Below, piece by piece: positions 53,002 to 61,377 of a DNA stretch of 64,000 bases. Where the stretch lies: assembly GCF_014201355.1 (NCBI RefSeq), contig NZ_JACHEG010000014.1, positions 1 to 64,000 on the forward strand. The letters are read 5' to 3'. A model generated the notes under the pieces. The model did no database searches. It was not told the origin of the DNA and worked only from the letters and a program-made list of their open reading frames with translations. A program made the translations under genes and the position numbers. Each line of letters opens with the position of its first letter. Positions within the stretch are counted from its first letter, which is position 1. This DNA comes from Aliirhizobium wenxiniae. GTDB lineage: Bacteria; Pseudomonadota; Alphaproteobacteria; Rhizobiales; Rhizobiaceae.

Positions 53002-54507
53002 ATGTCGATCACGGCCAATTGGGATAAGGCGCAACAGGCTGTCAGGAAATTCACTGACGGATGGGGTGCGGATCAGCCCGGTGGTGCAGTGATCGGCTTC
53101 GACGCCAACGGCATCCGTTTTGCCGAGGTTGGCGGTGTCGAAAGCCTCTCGACCATGGCGCCTTTCGGCGCCGATACGGTCGTGCGTTACGCCTCCGTCA
53201 CCAAGCACGCTTTCTGTGCGATGGTCCTATCACACCCGGAAGCAATCTCCCTCGACGACACGCTCGGCCAGCATCTGCCCGAGCTGCAGGAGCCGATGGC
53301 AAGTGCCACGGTCGCCCGCGCATTGGACATGAGCGGCGGCCTGCCCGATACCCGCGAATGCCTCTCCCTTCTCGGTCTCTCGGTCTATACCGAAACCAAG
53401 GCCGGTCCGCTGATGGAATATCTCGCCCGCCAAACGCGCCTGAATTACGAAGCCGGCACCGAAGTCTCCTATTCCAACACCGGCTATCGCCTGGTCGAAG
53501 CGGCCCTTGAACGCAAGGGCCTGTTCTTCCGCGACTTCATCCGCAAGGCAGGTGCGCAAGCCGGTGCCACGCTTGATGCGCCCGATGTCTGGAACGATGC
53601 CGTCGCAGGCCTCGTGCCCGGTTACTGGCACGATGGCGAAAAATGGCAGCTCTCTGCCGCCGGTCTTCATATCTCCGCTTCCGGCAGCATGACCGGCAGC
53701 GCCACGAGCCTCGCCAACTGGCTGCGCCTGCTGCTCTCCGGAAACGCGCCCTTCACAGGCACGCTTGCCCGCCTTGCCGCACCGCGCGCCCTGAATGACG
53801 GGTCCGAAAGCGGCTACGGCCTCGGCATATGCCGCACCGTTCTGGATGGTCATGAATTCACCGGCCATGGCGGCTCGCATCCCGGCTACAAAACCTATTT
53901 TCTGCTCGATAAGGCAAACCAGACCGGTGTCGTCATCGTCTCCAACCGCGAGGACACCAACGGCAGCAAGATCGCGCAGGCAGCCATGGCCGCCCTGTTC
54001 GGCCTCGCCCTGCCCGTCCCCTCCTCTGCCTTAAAGGATGGCCTTTACGTTACCGAAACCGGTCCTTTCTGGATCGAAGTCAAAGGCTCCAGTGTCAACT
54101 GGCTCGACGCCGATACCGCTGTTTATGAGGACGAAGACGGTTATGTCTCATCCTTTTCCGCAACCTCTCCGATGCGGCTGAAGATGGATGGCGCAGCGAT
54201 CACCGGCCAGATCGGTTACCCCGCCCGCCATCTTTTGCCCGCCGTCGATACCGACGTTCCGGCCTCGCTTGCCGGCCGCTGGCTCTCCGATGAAGGCGCC
54301 ACGTTCGACATCGACGGCGATGCGGTCATCATGGGTGTCGGCCCCGTCCGCCACCGCATGCCACTCAAGTCCCTCGGCAACAGCCGCTTCCTGTTCACGC
54401 TGAAGGACGGCCCGTGGACGAAGCGCGTCTGCCTGCATGTTCTGTCAGAGAACCGCCTCGAACTGGTTTTGTCCCGCGCGAGAATGATCGAATATAGACG
54501 CGCGTGA
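53002..54507 (+). CDS. S12-family serine peptidase resembling D-aminopeptidase (DAP)
   Basis: A 501-residue penicillin-recognising enzyme. The three active-site motifs are S65-V-T-K68, Y157-S-N and H289-G-G. Their spacing closely follows that of the Ochrobactrum D-aminopeptidase (S62, Y153, H287 from memory). As in that enzyme, about 170 residues of beta-rich sequence follow the catalytic domain. DAP removes D-residues from the N-terminus of peptides and amides. There is no signal peptide, so it should act on imported peptides. AGAAGCGAG precedes the ATG. It follows the peptide importer operon. Confidence 0.85.
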   Translation: MSITANWDKAQQAVRKFTDGWGADQPGGAVIGFDANGIRFAEVGGVESLSTMAPFGADTVVRYASVTKHAFCAMVLSHPEAISLDDTLGQHLPELQEPMASATVARALDMSGGLPDTRECLSLLGLSVYTETKAGPLMEYLARQTRLNYEAGTEVSYSNTGYRLVEAALERKGLFFRDFIRKAGAQAGATLDAPDVWNDAVAGLVPGYWHDGEKWQLSAAGLHISASGSMTGSATSLANWLRLLLSGNAPFTGTLARLAAPRALNDGSESGYGLGICRTVLDGHEFTGHGGSHPGYKTYFLLDKANQTGVVIVSNREDTNGSKIAQAAMAALFGLALPVPSSALKDGLYVTETGPFWIEVKGSSVNWLDADTAVYEDEDGYVSSFSATSPMRLKMDGAAITGQIGYPARHLLPAVDTDVPASLAGRWLSDEGATFDIDGDAVIMGVGPVRHRMPLKSLGNSRFLFTLKDGPWTKRVCLHVLSENRLELVLSRARMIEYRRA

Positions 54508-54616
54508 CGGCAGCCCACTGACACAGTCGCATTCCAAAAGCATGATCTGCTGATTGCATTTTGCCGCCATTCGGACCAATGGAAGACCGAGAGCCGGTTT
54601 TGCATTGGAGTTCGCT

Positions 54617-55501
54617 TTGGAAGTCAAATGGCTTGAAGATTTTCTGGCGCTGGCGCAGACGCTGAACTTTTCCAAAGCGGCGGATGAAAGAAACGTCACC
54701 CAGTCCGCCTTCAGCCGCCGCATAAAACAGCTCGAAGCTTGGGTCGGCACCAGTCTCATCGATCGCGCCACCTATCCTTCACGTCTCACCGAAGCCGGCA
54801 AGCGTTTCGTGCCGATCGCCGAGCAGACGCTGCAGGGTCTCTATCAGGCCCGCCGCAACCTGCAGCATGAAGAAGGCAATGATGCCCGCACCGTGACGCT
54901 CACGGCACTGCATACGCTTTCCTTCACCTTTTTCCCGGACTGGCTGACGGCGCTGAGCACCGAGCTCGGGCCGATCGTTTCCCACATGCGGCCCGATTCC
55001 GGCAGCATGGAAGAAAATCTCAACTCGCTGATCGACGGCGATTCCGATTTTCTGCTGACCTACCAGAACCTGCATGTGCCGATGTTGCTCGATCCGCAGT
55101 TCGAACATCATAGACTGGGAGCAGAGACGATCATCCCGGTCAGTTCACCGGACGGCCAAGGCGCGCCGCTTCACCGGGTTGAGCCGGGCTTCGCACATGT
55201 CAGCTATCAGAAAACGTCGTTCTTCGGCCAGTTGATGGCCGGCACCCTGGCAACACGCCTCCCGGCAGACAATCGTGTCCATGTCGGCAGCCATTCCGTC
55301 GGCCTGAAAAGCATGGTCATGGCGGGCTGGGGTTTGGCCTGGATTCCGGAAAGTCTTGTTGCCGCTGAACTGAATGACGGTCGGCTCCTTCGTGCGGCCG
55401 AACCTGATTGGGATATCGAGGTCGAAATCCGTCTTTATCGCTCGAAGGAAAACCGGCGGCCCATCGTCAAACGCATATGGGAGACATTGGCCGCCGGCTG
55501 A
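54617..55501 (+). CDS. LysR-family transcriptional regulator
   Basis: A 294-residue regulator. I start at the TTG at 54617, which gives the usual short N-terminus (VKWLEDFLALAQTLNFSKAA) and has GGAG 6 nt upstream; the ATG at 54554 would add 21 atypical residues. The helix-turn-helix lies at residues 15-60, with TQSAFSRRIKQLEAWVG. The ligand domain begins near residue 90. It sits between the peptide importer/D-aminopeptidase operon and the D-amino acid aminotransferase gene and probably controls both. Confidence 0.88.
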   Translation: MEVKWLEDFLALAQTLNFSKAADERNVTQSAFSRRIKQLEAWVGTSLIDRATYPSRLTEAGKRFVPIAEQTLQGLYQARRNLQHEEGNDARTVTLTALHTLSFTFFPDWLTALSTELGPIVSHMRPDSGSMEENLNSLIDGDSDFLLTYQNLHVPMLLDPQFEHHRLGAETIIPVSSPDGQGAPLHRVEPGFAHVSYQKTSFFGQLMAGTLATRLPADNRVHVGSHSVGLKSMVMAGWGLAWIPESLVAAELNDGRLLRAAEPDWDIEVEIRLYRSKENRRPIVKRIWETLAAG

Positions 55502-55509
55502 TGTTCCTA

Positions 55510-55532
55510 GCAATTCCAGCGTCCGGAATTGC
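55510..55532. terminator. Convergent hairpin between LysR and aminotransferase genes
   Basis: GCAATTCC (55510-55517) and GGAATTGC (55525-55532) form a perfect 8-bp stem around 7 nt. No T run, so termination is uncertain. Confidence 0.5.
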
Positions 55533-55550
55533 CCCGAAACAAGGAAATGC

Positions 55551-56417
55551 TTAGACCGCCGTGCGGCGGGCATTGTCCATGTAGAGCTTGCGCAGGCGCG
55601 TAAACATCGGGCCGGGCTTGCCGTCACCGACAGGCTTGCCGTCGATCGATGTGATCGGCACGATGAAGTTGGAAGCGCTGGTGAGGCAGGCCTCGCGCGC
55701 CGCCATGGCTTCCTCGACGGTGAACAGACGCTCCTCGACGGTCAGCCCCTGCTCGCGGGCAAGTTCGAGCACGGCCAGACGCGTGCAGCCCGGCAGGATG
55801 GCGTTGCCGTTGCCACGCGTGACGATCTTGTCGTCATTGGTGATGATATAGGCGGTCGACGACGCACCTTCGGTAACGAAACCATCCTGAACCATCCAGG
55901 CCTCGTCGCAGCCTTCAGCCTTGGCGATACGCTTGGCCAGAACCTGCGGCAACAGGCAGACGGTCTTGATATCGCGGCGTTCCCAGCGCTGGTCCGGCAC
56001 CACCTTGACCTTCAGGCCTTTTTCGACGGCGGCGACATGTTCCAGCGTCTTTGCCTGCGTAAACAGGAGAAGCGTCGGCTCAAGATCTTCCGAATAGAGG
56101 AAATTGCGATCTTCGGCACCGCGCGTGTACTGCAGGTAGATCACGCCCTCGGTCAGCTTGTTCTCTTCGACCAGACGCTTTTCGATGGCAACGATCTCAT
56201 CGGTCGAGATCGGCAGATGACCGCCGATTTCGCGCACGCTACGCTCCAGACGCGTCATGTGCAGCGGACTGTCGATCAGCTTGCCGTCCAGCACGGCCGT
56301 GACTTCATAAATACCGTCACCGAAAAGAAAACCGCGATCGAAGATCGACACATGGGCTTCGTTCTCGGGCAGGAAGGCACCGTTCAGGTAAACGATGCGG
56401 GGTGCATTGGCGGACAT
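55551..56417 (-). CDS. dat: D-amino acid aminotransferase (class IV)
   Basis: A 288-residue PLP enzyme of fold type IV. SIFDRGFLFGDGIYEV (residues 24-39) is the usual start of D-alanine aminotransferases, the Schiff-base lysine is K151 in RRDIKTVCLL, and EGASSTAYII near residue 185 binds the cofactor phosphate. It converts D-amino acids to keto acids, using a keto acid acceptor. Branched-chain aminotransferases share the fold, but the short length and RRDIK motif favour the D-specific type. It lies 30 nt downstream of the DmpA-like peptidase gene, so free D-residues from peptides would be disposed of by one operon. Confidence 0.88.
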   Translation of the reverse strand: MSANAPRIVYLNGAFLPENEAHVSIFDRGFLFGDGIYEVTAVLDGKLIDSPLHMTRLERSVREIGGHLPISTDEIVAIEKRLVEENKLTEGVIYLQYTRGAEDRNFLYSEDLEPTLLLFTQAKTLEHVAAVEKGLKVKVVPDQRWERRDIKTVCLLPQVLAKRIAKAEGCDEAWMVQDGFVTEGASSTAYIITNDDKIVTRGNGNAILPGCTRLAVLELAREQGLTVEERLFTVEEAMAAREACLTSASNFIVPITSIDGKPVGDGKPGPMFTRLRKLYMDNARRTAV

Positions 56418-56447
56418 GGGAACTCCGTTGGACAGTATGGGAAAAGA

Positions 56448-57497
56448 TCAGCGACGCTTGAGAGCATCGAGAGAAATGGCATGGATGGTCGAAGGTTTGT
56501 CCGTCCCGGCATTATAGCCATGGGTGGTGGTCGCCATCGTCATCGAATTGAGGATGGCCTCCTCGGCAGCCTCGATCACCGCTTCGAACAGCGGCGAGAC
56601 GATATCATTGGAAAGAACCGGGTAACTGGCGACCGCCTTCCGGCGCTCCGGCGTGCGGCGCACCTCTTCGGCGGTTGAAAACGCCAGCGCATAGTCACCC
56701 GAACCATTGCTCAATGCCGCACCGGTGCGCGCCAGCCCGCCGAAACAACGCTCGGCAAGTCGTTTCAGATTACGCGAGCAGAGCGGCGCATCGGTCGCAA
56801 CGATCATCACGATCGAGCCGTCCTTGTCATGCGCACCGTCCGCCTCATAAGGTTGTCCGGCAACCGTAAGCTTGCCGCCATAATTGGACTGAACCAGAAC
56901 GCCGACCGTATAATCTGCGCCACCGGCCTTCGCGACACGCGAACTGGTGCCGATCCCGCCCTTGAGACCAAAAGCAACTGTACCGGTACCGGCTCCGATT
57001 GCCCCCTCCTCGACCGGACCTGTCTTCGCAGTGCCGAGCGCTTGAGACATCTCGTCCACGGTCGGACGGGCAGCGCGAATATCATTCAGCCTTGAATCGT
57101 TGGTCTCGCCAACCACGGCATTCAGCGACACGACCCGTTCATTGCCCGCCTGTGCCAGCACATGCCGGTTGATCGCCTCGATGGCGCGGCCGACACCGAG
57201 CGTATTGGTCAAGAGGATCGGCGTCTCGATCTCGCCAAGCTCGGCGATCTGCGTCGAGCCGGCGAATTTGCCGAAACCGTTGAACACGGCAAGCGCCGCC
57301 GGCACCTTGTCCTGAAACAGATTACCCGAATGCGGCAGGATGGCCGTCACCCCTGTGCGCGTCCGCTCGCCTTCGACACAGGTCACATGACCGACAGCAA
57401 CACCCGCGACATCGGTAATCGCATTAAGCGCGCCGGTCTCATAATGGCCGACGGAAATGCCGAGATCACGCAGGCGCGCACGATTTTCAGAAGTCAT
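56448..57497 (-). CDS. P1-family (S58) aminopeptidase, DmpA-like
   Basis: A 349-residue autoprocessing hydrolase. LGISVGHYETGALNAITDV at the N-terminus, VGETNDSRLND, and AIGAGTGTVAFGLKGGIGT are family landmarks. The self-cleavage site, where the new N-terminal serine becomes the nucleophile, is G227-S228 in DGSIVMIVATDAPL. DmpA-type enzymes release L-residues from amides and D-residues from esters, and some act on beta-peptides. There is no signal peptide. The ATG at 57497 is preferred to a TTG at 57518. It is first in an operon with the D-amino acid aminotransferase. Confidence 0.87.
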   Translation of the reverse strand: MTSENRARLRDLGISVGHYETGALNAITDVAGVAVGHVTCVEGERTRTGVTAILPHSGNLFQDKVPAALAVFNGFGKFAGSTQIAELGEIETPILLTNTLGVGRAIEAINRHVLAQAGNERVVSLNAVVGETNDSRLNDIRAARPTVDEMSQALGTAKTGPVEEGAIGAGTGTVAFGLKGGIGTSSRVAKAGGADYTVGVLVQSNYGGKLTVAGQPYEADGAHDKDGSIVMIVATDAPLCSRNLKRLAERCFGGLARTGAALSNGSGDYALAFSTAEEVRRTPERRKAVASYPVLSNDIVSPLFEAVIEAAEEAILNSMTMATTTHGYNAGTDKPSTIHAISLDALKRR

Positions 57498-57799
57498 TGA
57501 ACAGGTTCCGGTCTTCAAGTTGACCGAAGACTACTTCAGGTGGGTCCCGACCGGCACAACAAAAACGGAATAGTTTCAGACCGGCTTTGCAAGAGGATAG
57601 CCGGATACGAAACGACGTCTCCACACGGCTCGACAGACCGCTGAGACAAAAATGTACACGTGTACAATTTTGTCATCTCACTGTTGTGGAGCGCTCCTAA
57701 TGTCCGCCTCGTTCAGGATCAACTCCTTGCTTTCCCGCCCGGATAACGCTGTTTGCGACCGGCCCCGGAGGAAGCGAGACCGCTTATCGAGGATAAGTC
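57498..57799. other. Divergent intergenic region between DmpA-like and GDPD-LacI operons
   Basis: These 302 bases hold the promoters of two divergent operons and no convincing gene; the short open frames lack ribosome sites and family features. The one clear element is the palindrome at 57653-57666. AGGATAAG lies before the ATG at 57800. Confidence 0.55.
57653..57666. promoter_or_regulatory. Perfect CG-centred palindrome, candidate LacI-family operator
   Basis: TGTACACGTGTACA is a perfect 14-bp palindrome with a central CG, the geometry favoured by LacI-family proteins, and is flanked by A/T runs. It lies 133 nt before the binding-protein ATG of the operon that ends with the GDPD-LacI fusion gene, so that fusion is the likely binder. 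Confidence 0.6.
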
Positions 57800-59155
57800 A
57801 TGACCGTACTTCCGCGTCTCAAATCCGCCATTCTGGCGACGGCATTGCTGGCATCGACAGCAACGTTTGCCATGGCCAAGGATGTTACCATTTCCGTCTG
57901 GGCTGGCGGCACAGGCCCAACCAATGACTACCGCATCGAAGCCATCAAGATGGCCGCCGGCGTCGTCGAGCGTCAGGCGAAGATCCGGGGTGAGGAGCTC
58001 ACCATCAAGATCGAAGCCCAGACCTGGACCGGCTGGGACGATTTCAAGCAGGCCGTGACGCTTGCCGCAGAATCCAAGAAGGCGCCAAACATCATCGTTT
58101 CCGGCCACGAGGACATCGGCCCCTGGTCGCAGTCTGGTCTCCTGCGTCCGATCGAAGACTATGTCGATTTCGACGCCTGGCCGCTTAACCAGCTTTACCC
58201 GAACCTGATCGACGTCTCCTCCTATGACGGCCGCATCTGGGGCATCCCGCAGGATGCCGAGGCGCGTCCCTTCTTCTTCTCCAAGTCGCATCTGAAGGCG
58301 ATCGGTTATTCGGATGCCGATATCGAGGCGCTGCCGGCCAAGGTCGAAAGCGGCGAATACACGCTTTATTCCATGCTCGACGACGCCAAGAAGATGCAGG
58401 ATGCCAAGGTCGTCGAACCCGGCAAGGGCTTCATGCCGCGCCCGAACAACGGCACCGATTACTGGCAGTTCTACCAGAGCTTCGGCGGCGAGATGATCGA
58501 CGCGGAATCCGGCAAGCTGGTGCTCGACCGTCAGGCACTGACCGGCATGTACCAGTTCTTCGTCGATGCAGTCGAAAAGGGCGTCGTTCCGGCCACCTAT
58601 CTCGGCATGACCTGGGACACCTGGCATCAGGCGGTCGCCGGCGACAAGGCCGGTATCTGGCACGGCGGCACCTGGCACAAGGCCGAGTGGGAAGCCAAAT
58701 GGGGCCTGAAGGACTTCTTCGGCCAGATGCAATACAGCCTTATCCCGGCCGGCAACGAAAAGGGCCGCGCCAACACCATCACCCATCCGCTCGTTTATCT
58801 CTTGTCGACCGGCGGTTCGGATGAGGATGCAACCCTTGCAGCCGAGCTGATCACCACGGCCTCCGAGCCTTACATCAACGCACTGCATGCGGTGAAGTCG
58901 GGCCACCTCGCCATCGGCTCTGCCGAAGCATCGATCCCCTTCTATGCCAACGACCGCTGGACGAGCGCCGCAACCGAAGGCCTGCTGCCCAAGGCCAACG
59001 CCATCCCCAACAACAGCGATTTCGGCGTCGTCTGGAAGGCCATGTACAAGGGGCTCGAAGCCTCCTGGACCAAGACCAACTCCGTCGCCGATGCCGTCAA
59101 GGCTGTCGAGACGGAAGTGCGCAACGCACTCGGCGACAAGATCGTCATCCGCTGA
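57800..59155 (+). CDS. CUT1-type substrate-binding protein of the GDPD-LacI operon
   Basis: A 451-residue secreted binder. The signal peptide covers about residues 1-26 (LKSAILATALLASTATFAMA). The mature protein starts with KDVTISVWAGGTGPTNDYR and contains NGTDYWQFYQSFGGEM and GMTWDTWHQAVAGDKAGIWHGGTWHKAEW, rich in aromatic residues. It belongs to the family-1 binders of sugars and glycerol-phosphate compounds. With a glycerophosphodiester phosphodiesterase at the end of the operon, the ligand may be a glycerophosphodiester, but this is inference. Confidence 0.88.
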   Translation: MTVLPRLKSAILATALLASTATFAMAKDVTISVWAGGTGPTNDYRIEAIKMAAGVVERQAKIRGEELTIKIEAQTWTGWDDFKQAVTLAAESKKAPNIIVSGHEDIGPWSQSGLLRPIEDYVDFDAWPLNQLYPNLIDVSSYDGRIWGIPQDAEARPFFFSKSHLKAIGYSDADIEALPAKVESGEYTLYSMLDDAKKMQDAKVVEPGKGFMPRPNNGTDYWQFYQSFGGEMIDAESGKLVLDRQALTGMYQFFVDAVEKGVVPATYLGMTWDTWHQAVAGDKAGIWHGGTWHKAEWEAKWGLKDFFGQMQYSLIPAGNEKGRANTITHPLVYLLSTGGSDEDATLAAELITTASEPYINALHAVKSGHLAIGSAEASIPFYANDRWTSAATEGLLPKANAIPNNSDFGVVWKAMYKGLEASWTKTNSVADAVKAVETEVRNALGDKIVIR

Positions 59156-59170
59156 TCCCTTCCATCCACC

Positions 59171-59190
59171 GGGCGGCGCAATTGCCGCCC
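59171..59190 (+). other. Intercistronic hairpin after the binding-protein gene
   Basis: GGGCGGC (59171-59177) pairs with GCCGCCC (59184-59190) around GCAATT, followed by GGTCTTTCT. It may act as a weak terminator or attenuator that limits permease expression. Confidence 0.6.
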
Positions 59191-59217
59191 GGTCTTTCTG
59201 CATTCTCTCAGGTTCCC

Positions 59218-60540
59218 ATGCGCGCTTCCTCGCCTCACAGGGCAAATCTTCTCGGCCTAGCCTTCATGACGCCGGCCATGGTTCTGCTTCTCGGCTTCTT
59301 CTTCCTGCCGGTCGTGCTGACCAGCGTCTTCGCCTTCACCAACATGAGCACGGCAACCGGCATTTCCGGCGGCTCCTATGTCGTCACAGGCAATCTCCTA
59401 CGGTCGCTCACCGATGAGGGACTGGACGCGAAAACGATCGACGCGCTTGGTCAGTCGAACTACGTCATCGATCAGGCAGGACTTGAAAGAGCCCGCGCGG
59501 CCGGTGTCGATGCAAAATTCGTCGCGGAAATTGCCGAACGGCTCAAGGATCGCTCCTTCACCAGCTCTTCCGCCTTCGAGCGCGAGCTGAAAACGCTGCC
59601 ATCCCGCCCGACGCGCGTGCGCGATCTGAAAATTGCCGCCGGCGCCTTCGAACAATCGGTTCTCAACGTGCGCTACGCCAGCCGCGGCGAGATGGAGGCC
59701 GCACTCTCCCACATGCTCGAAAACCCACCGGAAGGCGCGATCGAAAGGATCGCGACGGCAAGCTATACCGGCTGGACCTGGACGACGGATAATTTCAAGA
59801 ATCTCGCCATCGCCCCCGATACCTGGCGCATTGTCGGCAACACGGTCTTCTATGTGGTGCTGACGCTCGCCTTCAACGTGGCCGTCGGCCTGTTTCTGGC
59901 GATCACCACCTTCTACCTCCCGCCCGCCGGCTCCGGTTTCTTCAGCGTGCTCTGGCTTTTACCGCGCATCACCCCGGTCGTGCTTTACGCCGTCATGTGG
60001 AAATGGTTCACCTGGGAGGACGGTTTCGTCTTCAATATCGCCCAGGACCTTGGCCTGCCCGCCTTCAACTACATGAAGGGCTCGGTGGCGAGCGCCTGGA
60101 CGGTGGTCATCCTCGTCAATGGCTTCGTCGGCGCATCCTTCGGCATGATCCTGTTTTCCGGCGCGCTCAAGGCCATTCCGGTACAGCAGCTCTGGGCAAG
60201 CGAAGTCGATGGCGCCTCGCGCTGGCAGCAGATCCGCTACATCATCCTGCCGCAGATGCGCTGGCCGATCCTCTTCGTCACCAGCTACCAGACACTCTCG
60301 CTGTTGTCGTCCTACGAGCAGATCTGGCTCACCACCAATGGCGGACCGGGCAGCACGACGACGATCTGGGCGCTCGAAGCCTTCAAGACCGCGCTCAACA
60401 ACTATACCGGCAATCTCCAATATGGCCTCGGTGCCGCCATGGCGCTGGTCCTCGTCGCCGTCGGACTGGTCCTGTCCATCGTCTACCTCCGCCTCTTCCG
60501 CTTCGACGAAATGATGTCGAAGCCGAAGATCGAGTTTTAA
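59218..60540 (+). CDS. CUT1 ABC permease (MalF-like) with a large periplasmic insertion
   Basis: A 440-residue permease, about 130 residues longer than usual. Helix 1 is at residues 10-36 and the next membrane segment begins only near residue 203. The hydrophilic stretch at 50-182 is extra and contains predicted helices (for example AKFVAEIAERLKDRSF). The remainder is normal, with contact loop ASEVDGASRWQQIRYI and TNGGPGSTTT. The insertion may form a periplasmic domain like the P2 loop of MalF, contacting the binding protein, although here it follows helix 1. I use the ATG at 59218; the frame-open start at 59182 overlaps the hairpin. Confidence 0.87.
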   Translation: MRASSPHRANLLGLAFMTPAMVLLLGFFFLPVVLTSVFAFTNMSTATGISGGSYVVTGNLLRSLTDEGLDAKTIDALGQSNYVIDQAGLERARAAGVDAKFVAEIAERLKDRSFTSSSAFERELKTLPSRPTRVRDLKIAAGAFEQSVLNVRYASRGEMEAALSHMLENPPEGAIERIATASYTGWTWTTDNFKNLAIAPDTWRIVGNTVFYVVLTLAFNVAVGLFLAITTFYLPPAGSGFFSVLWLLPRITPVVLYAVMWKWFTWEDGFVFNIAQDLGLPAFNYMKGSVASAWTVVILVNGFVGASFGMILFSGALKAIPVQQLWASEVDGASRWQQIRYIILPQMRWPILFVTSYQTLSLLSSYEQIWLTTNGGPGSTTTIWALEAFKTALNNYTGNLQYGLGAAMALVLVAVGLVLSIVYLRLFRFDEMMSKPKIEF

Positions 60541-60552
60541 GGGAGGACGACC

Positions 60553-61377
60553 ATGACCCGCAATTTCGCCACCTGGCCGATCATCCTGCTTTTGACCGTG
60601 CTCAGCCTGCCGCTGTTCATCATGTACCTGTTCCTGCTCGTCGATACATTCAGCAACACGCCGCCCGGTTCGCTTCTGCCCAACGAATTCACGCTGGAAC
60701 ACTGGCGTTTCCTCATCGACCCGACGATTACCGGCGACATCTGGAAACCGACACTGACGACCTTCCTGTTTGCTGCCAGCATGATGGTCATCGTCGTCTC
60801 GGTGTCGGCAACCGCCGGTTATGCCCTGTCGCGACTGGCGCTGCCTTTCCGGCGTTTCGTCCTTTCCGGCATCATGGTCATGCATGCCTTTCCGTCGGTC
60901 ACGCTGATCATCGGCGTTTTCCTCGTCCTGCAGTTTGCCGGTCTCTACAATTCCCTGATCGGCGTCATTCTGGTGAAAGCCAGCCTGATGCTGCCCTTCG
61001 GCATCTGGATCATGAAGGGCTTTTACGACGCCGTTCCCTGGGAGATCGAAATGGCCGGCGTGCAGGATGGCGCAAGCCGCTTCACCGTCTGGCGCCGCAT
61101 CATCCTGCCGCAGGTCAAACCGGGCCTTCTGTCGCTCGCGCTTTTCGCCTTCATCGATGGCTGGAGCGAATACATGTTGCCGCGCATCCTCGCGCCGTCC
61201 AGCGATTTCGAAGTCCTGTCCATGTATCTCAACACGGTGTCGGACCCCAATTCCAGCACCTACAATTTCAACATCTTCAAGTCGGTCGGGCTGTTCTACA
61301 CGCTGCCGGTGCTCGCACTTTTCGTGCTGTTCCAGAACCGTCTCATGAACATTTTCGGCGGGGGCACCAAAGGCTGA
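60553..61377 (+). CDS. CUT1 ABC permease (MalG-like)
   Basis: A 274-residue permease. Helix 1 at residues 7-27 is followed by FSNTPPGSLLPNEFTLEHWRFL, a normal periplasmic segment. EMAGVQDGASRFTVWRRI with ILPQVKPG is the ATPase-contact loop, and the end RLMNIFGGGTKG is standard. GGGAGG lies before the ATG. The stop overlaps the ATPase start as TGATG. Confidence 0.9.
   Translation: MTRNFATWPIILLLTVLSLPLFIMYLFLLVDTFSNTPPGSLLPNEFTLEHWRFLIDPTITGDIWKPTLTTFLFAASMMVIVVSVSATAGYALSRLALPFRRFVLSGIMVMHAFPSVTLIIGVFLVLQFAGLYNSLIGVILVKASLMLPFGIWIMKGFYDAVPWEIEMAGVQDGASRFTVWRRIILPQVKPGLLSLALFAFIDGWSEYMLPRILAPSSDFEVLSMYLNTVSDPNSSTYNFNIFKSVGLFYTLPVLALFVLFQNRLMNIFGGGTKG

Noticed and set aside
59997..61376. Upstream extension of the ATPase frame through both permease genes
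   Set aside because: The extension is arginine- and histidine-rich without domains. The normal ATPase begins at 61377, overlapping the permease stop.
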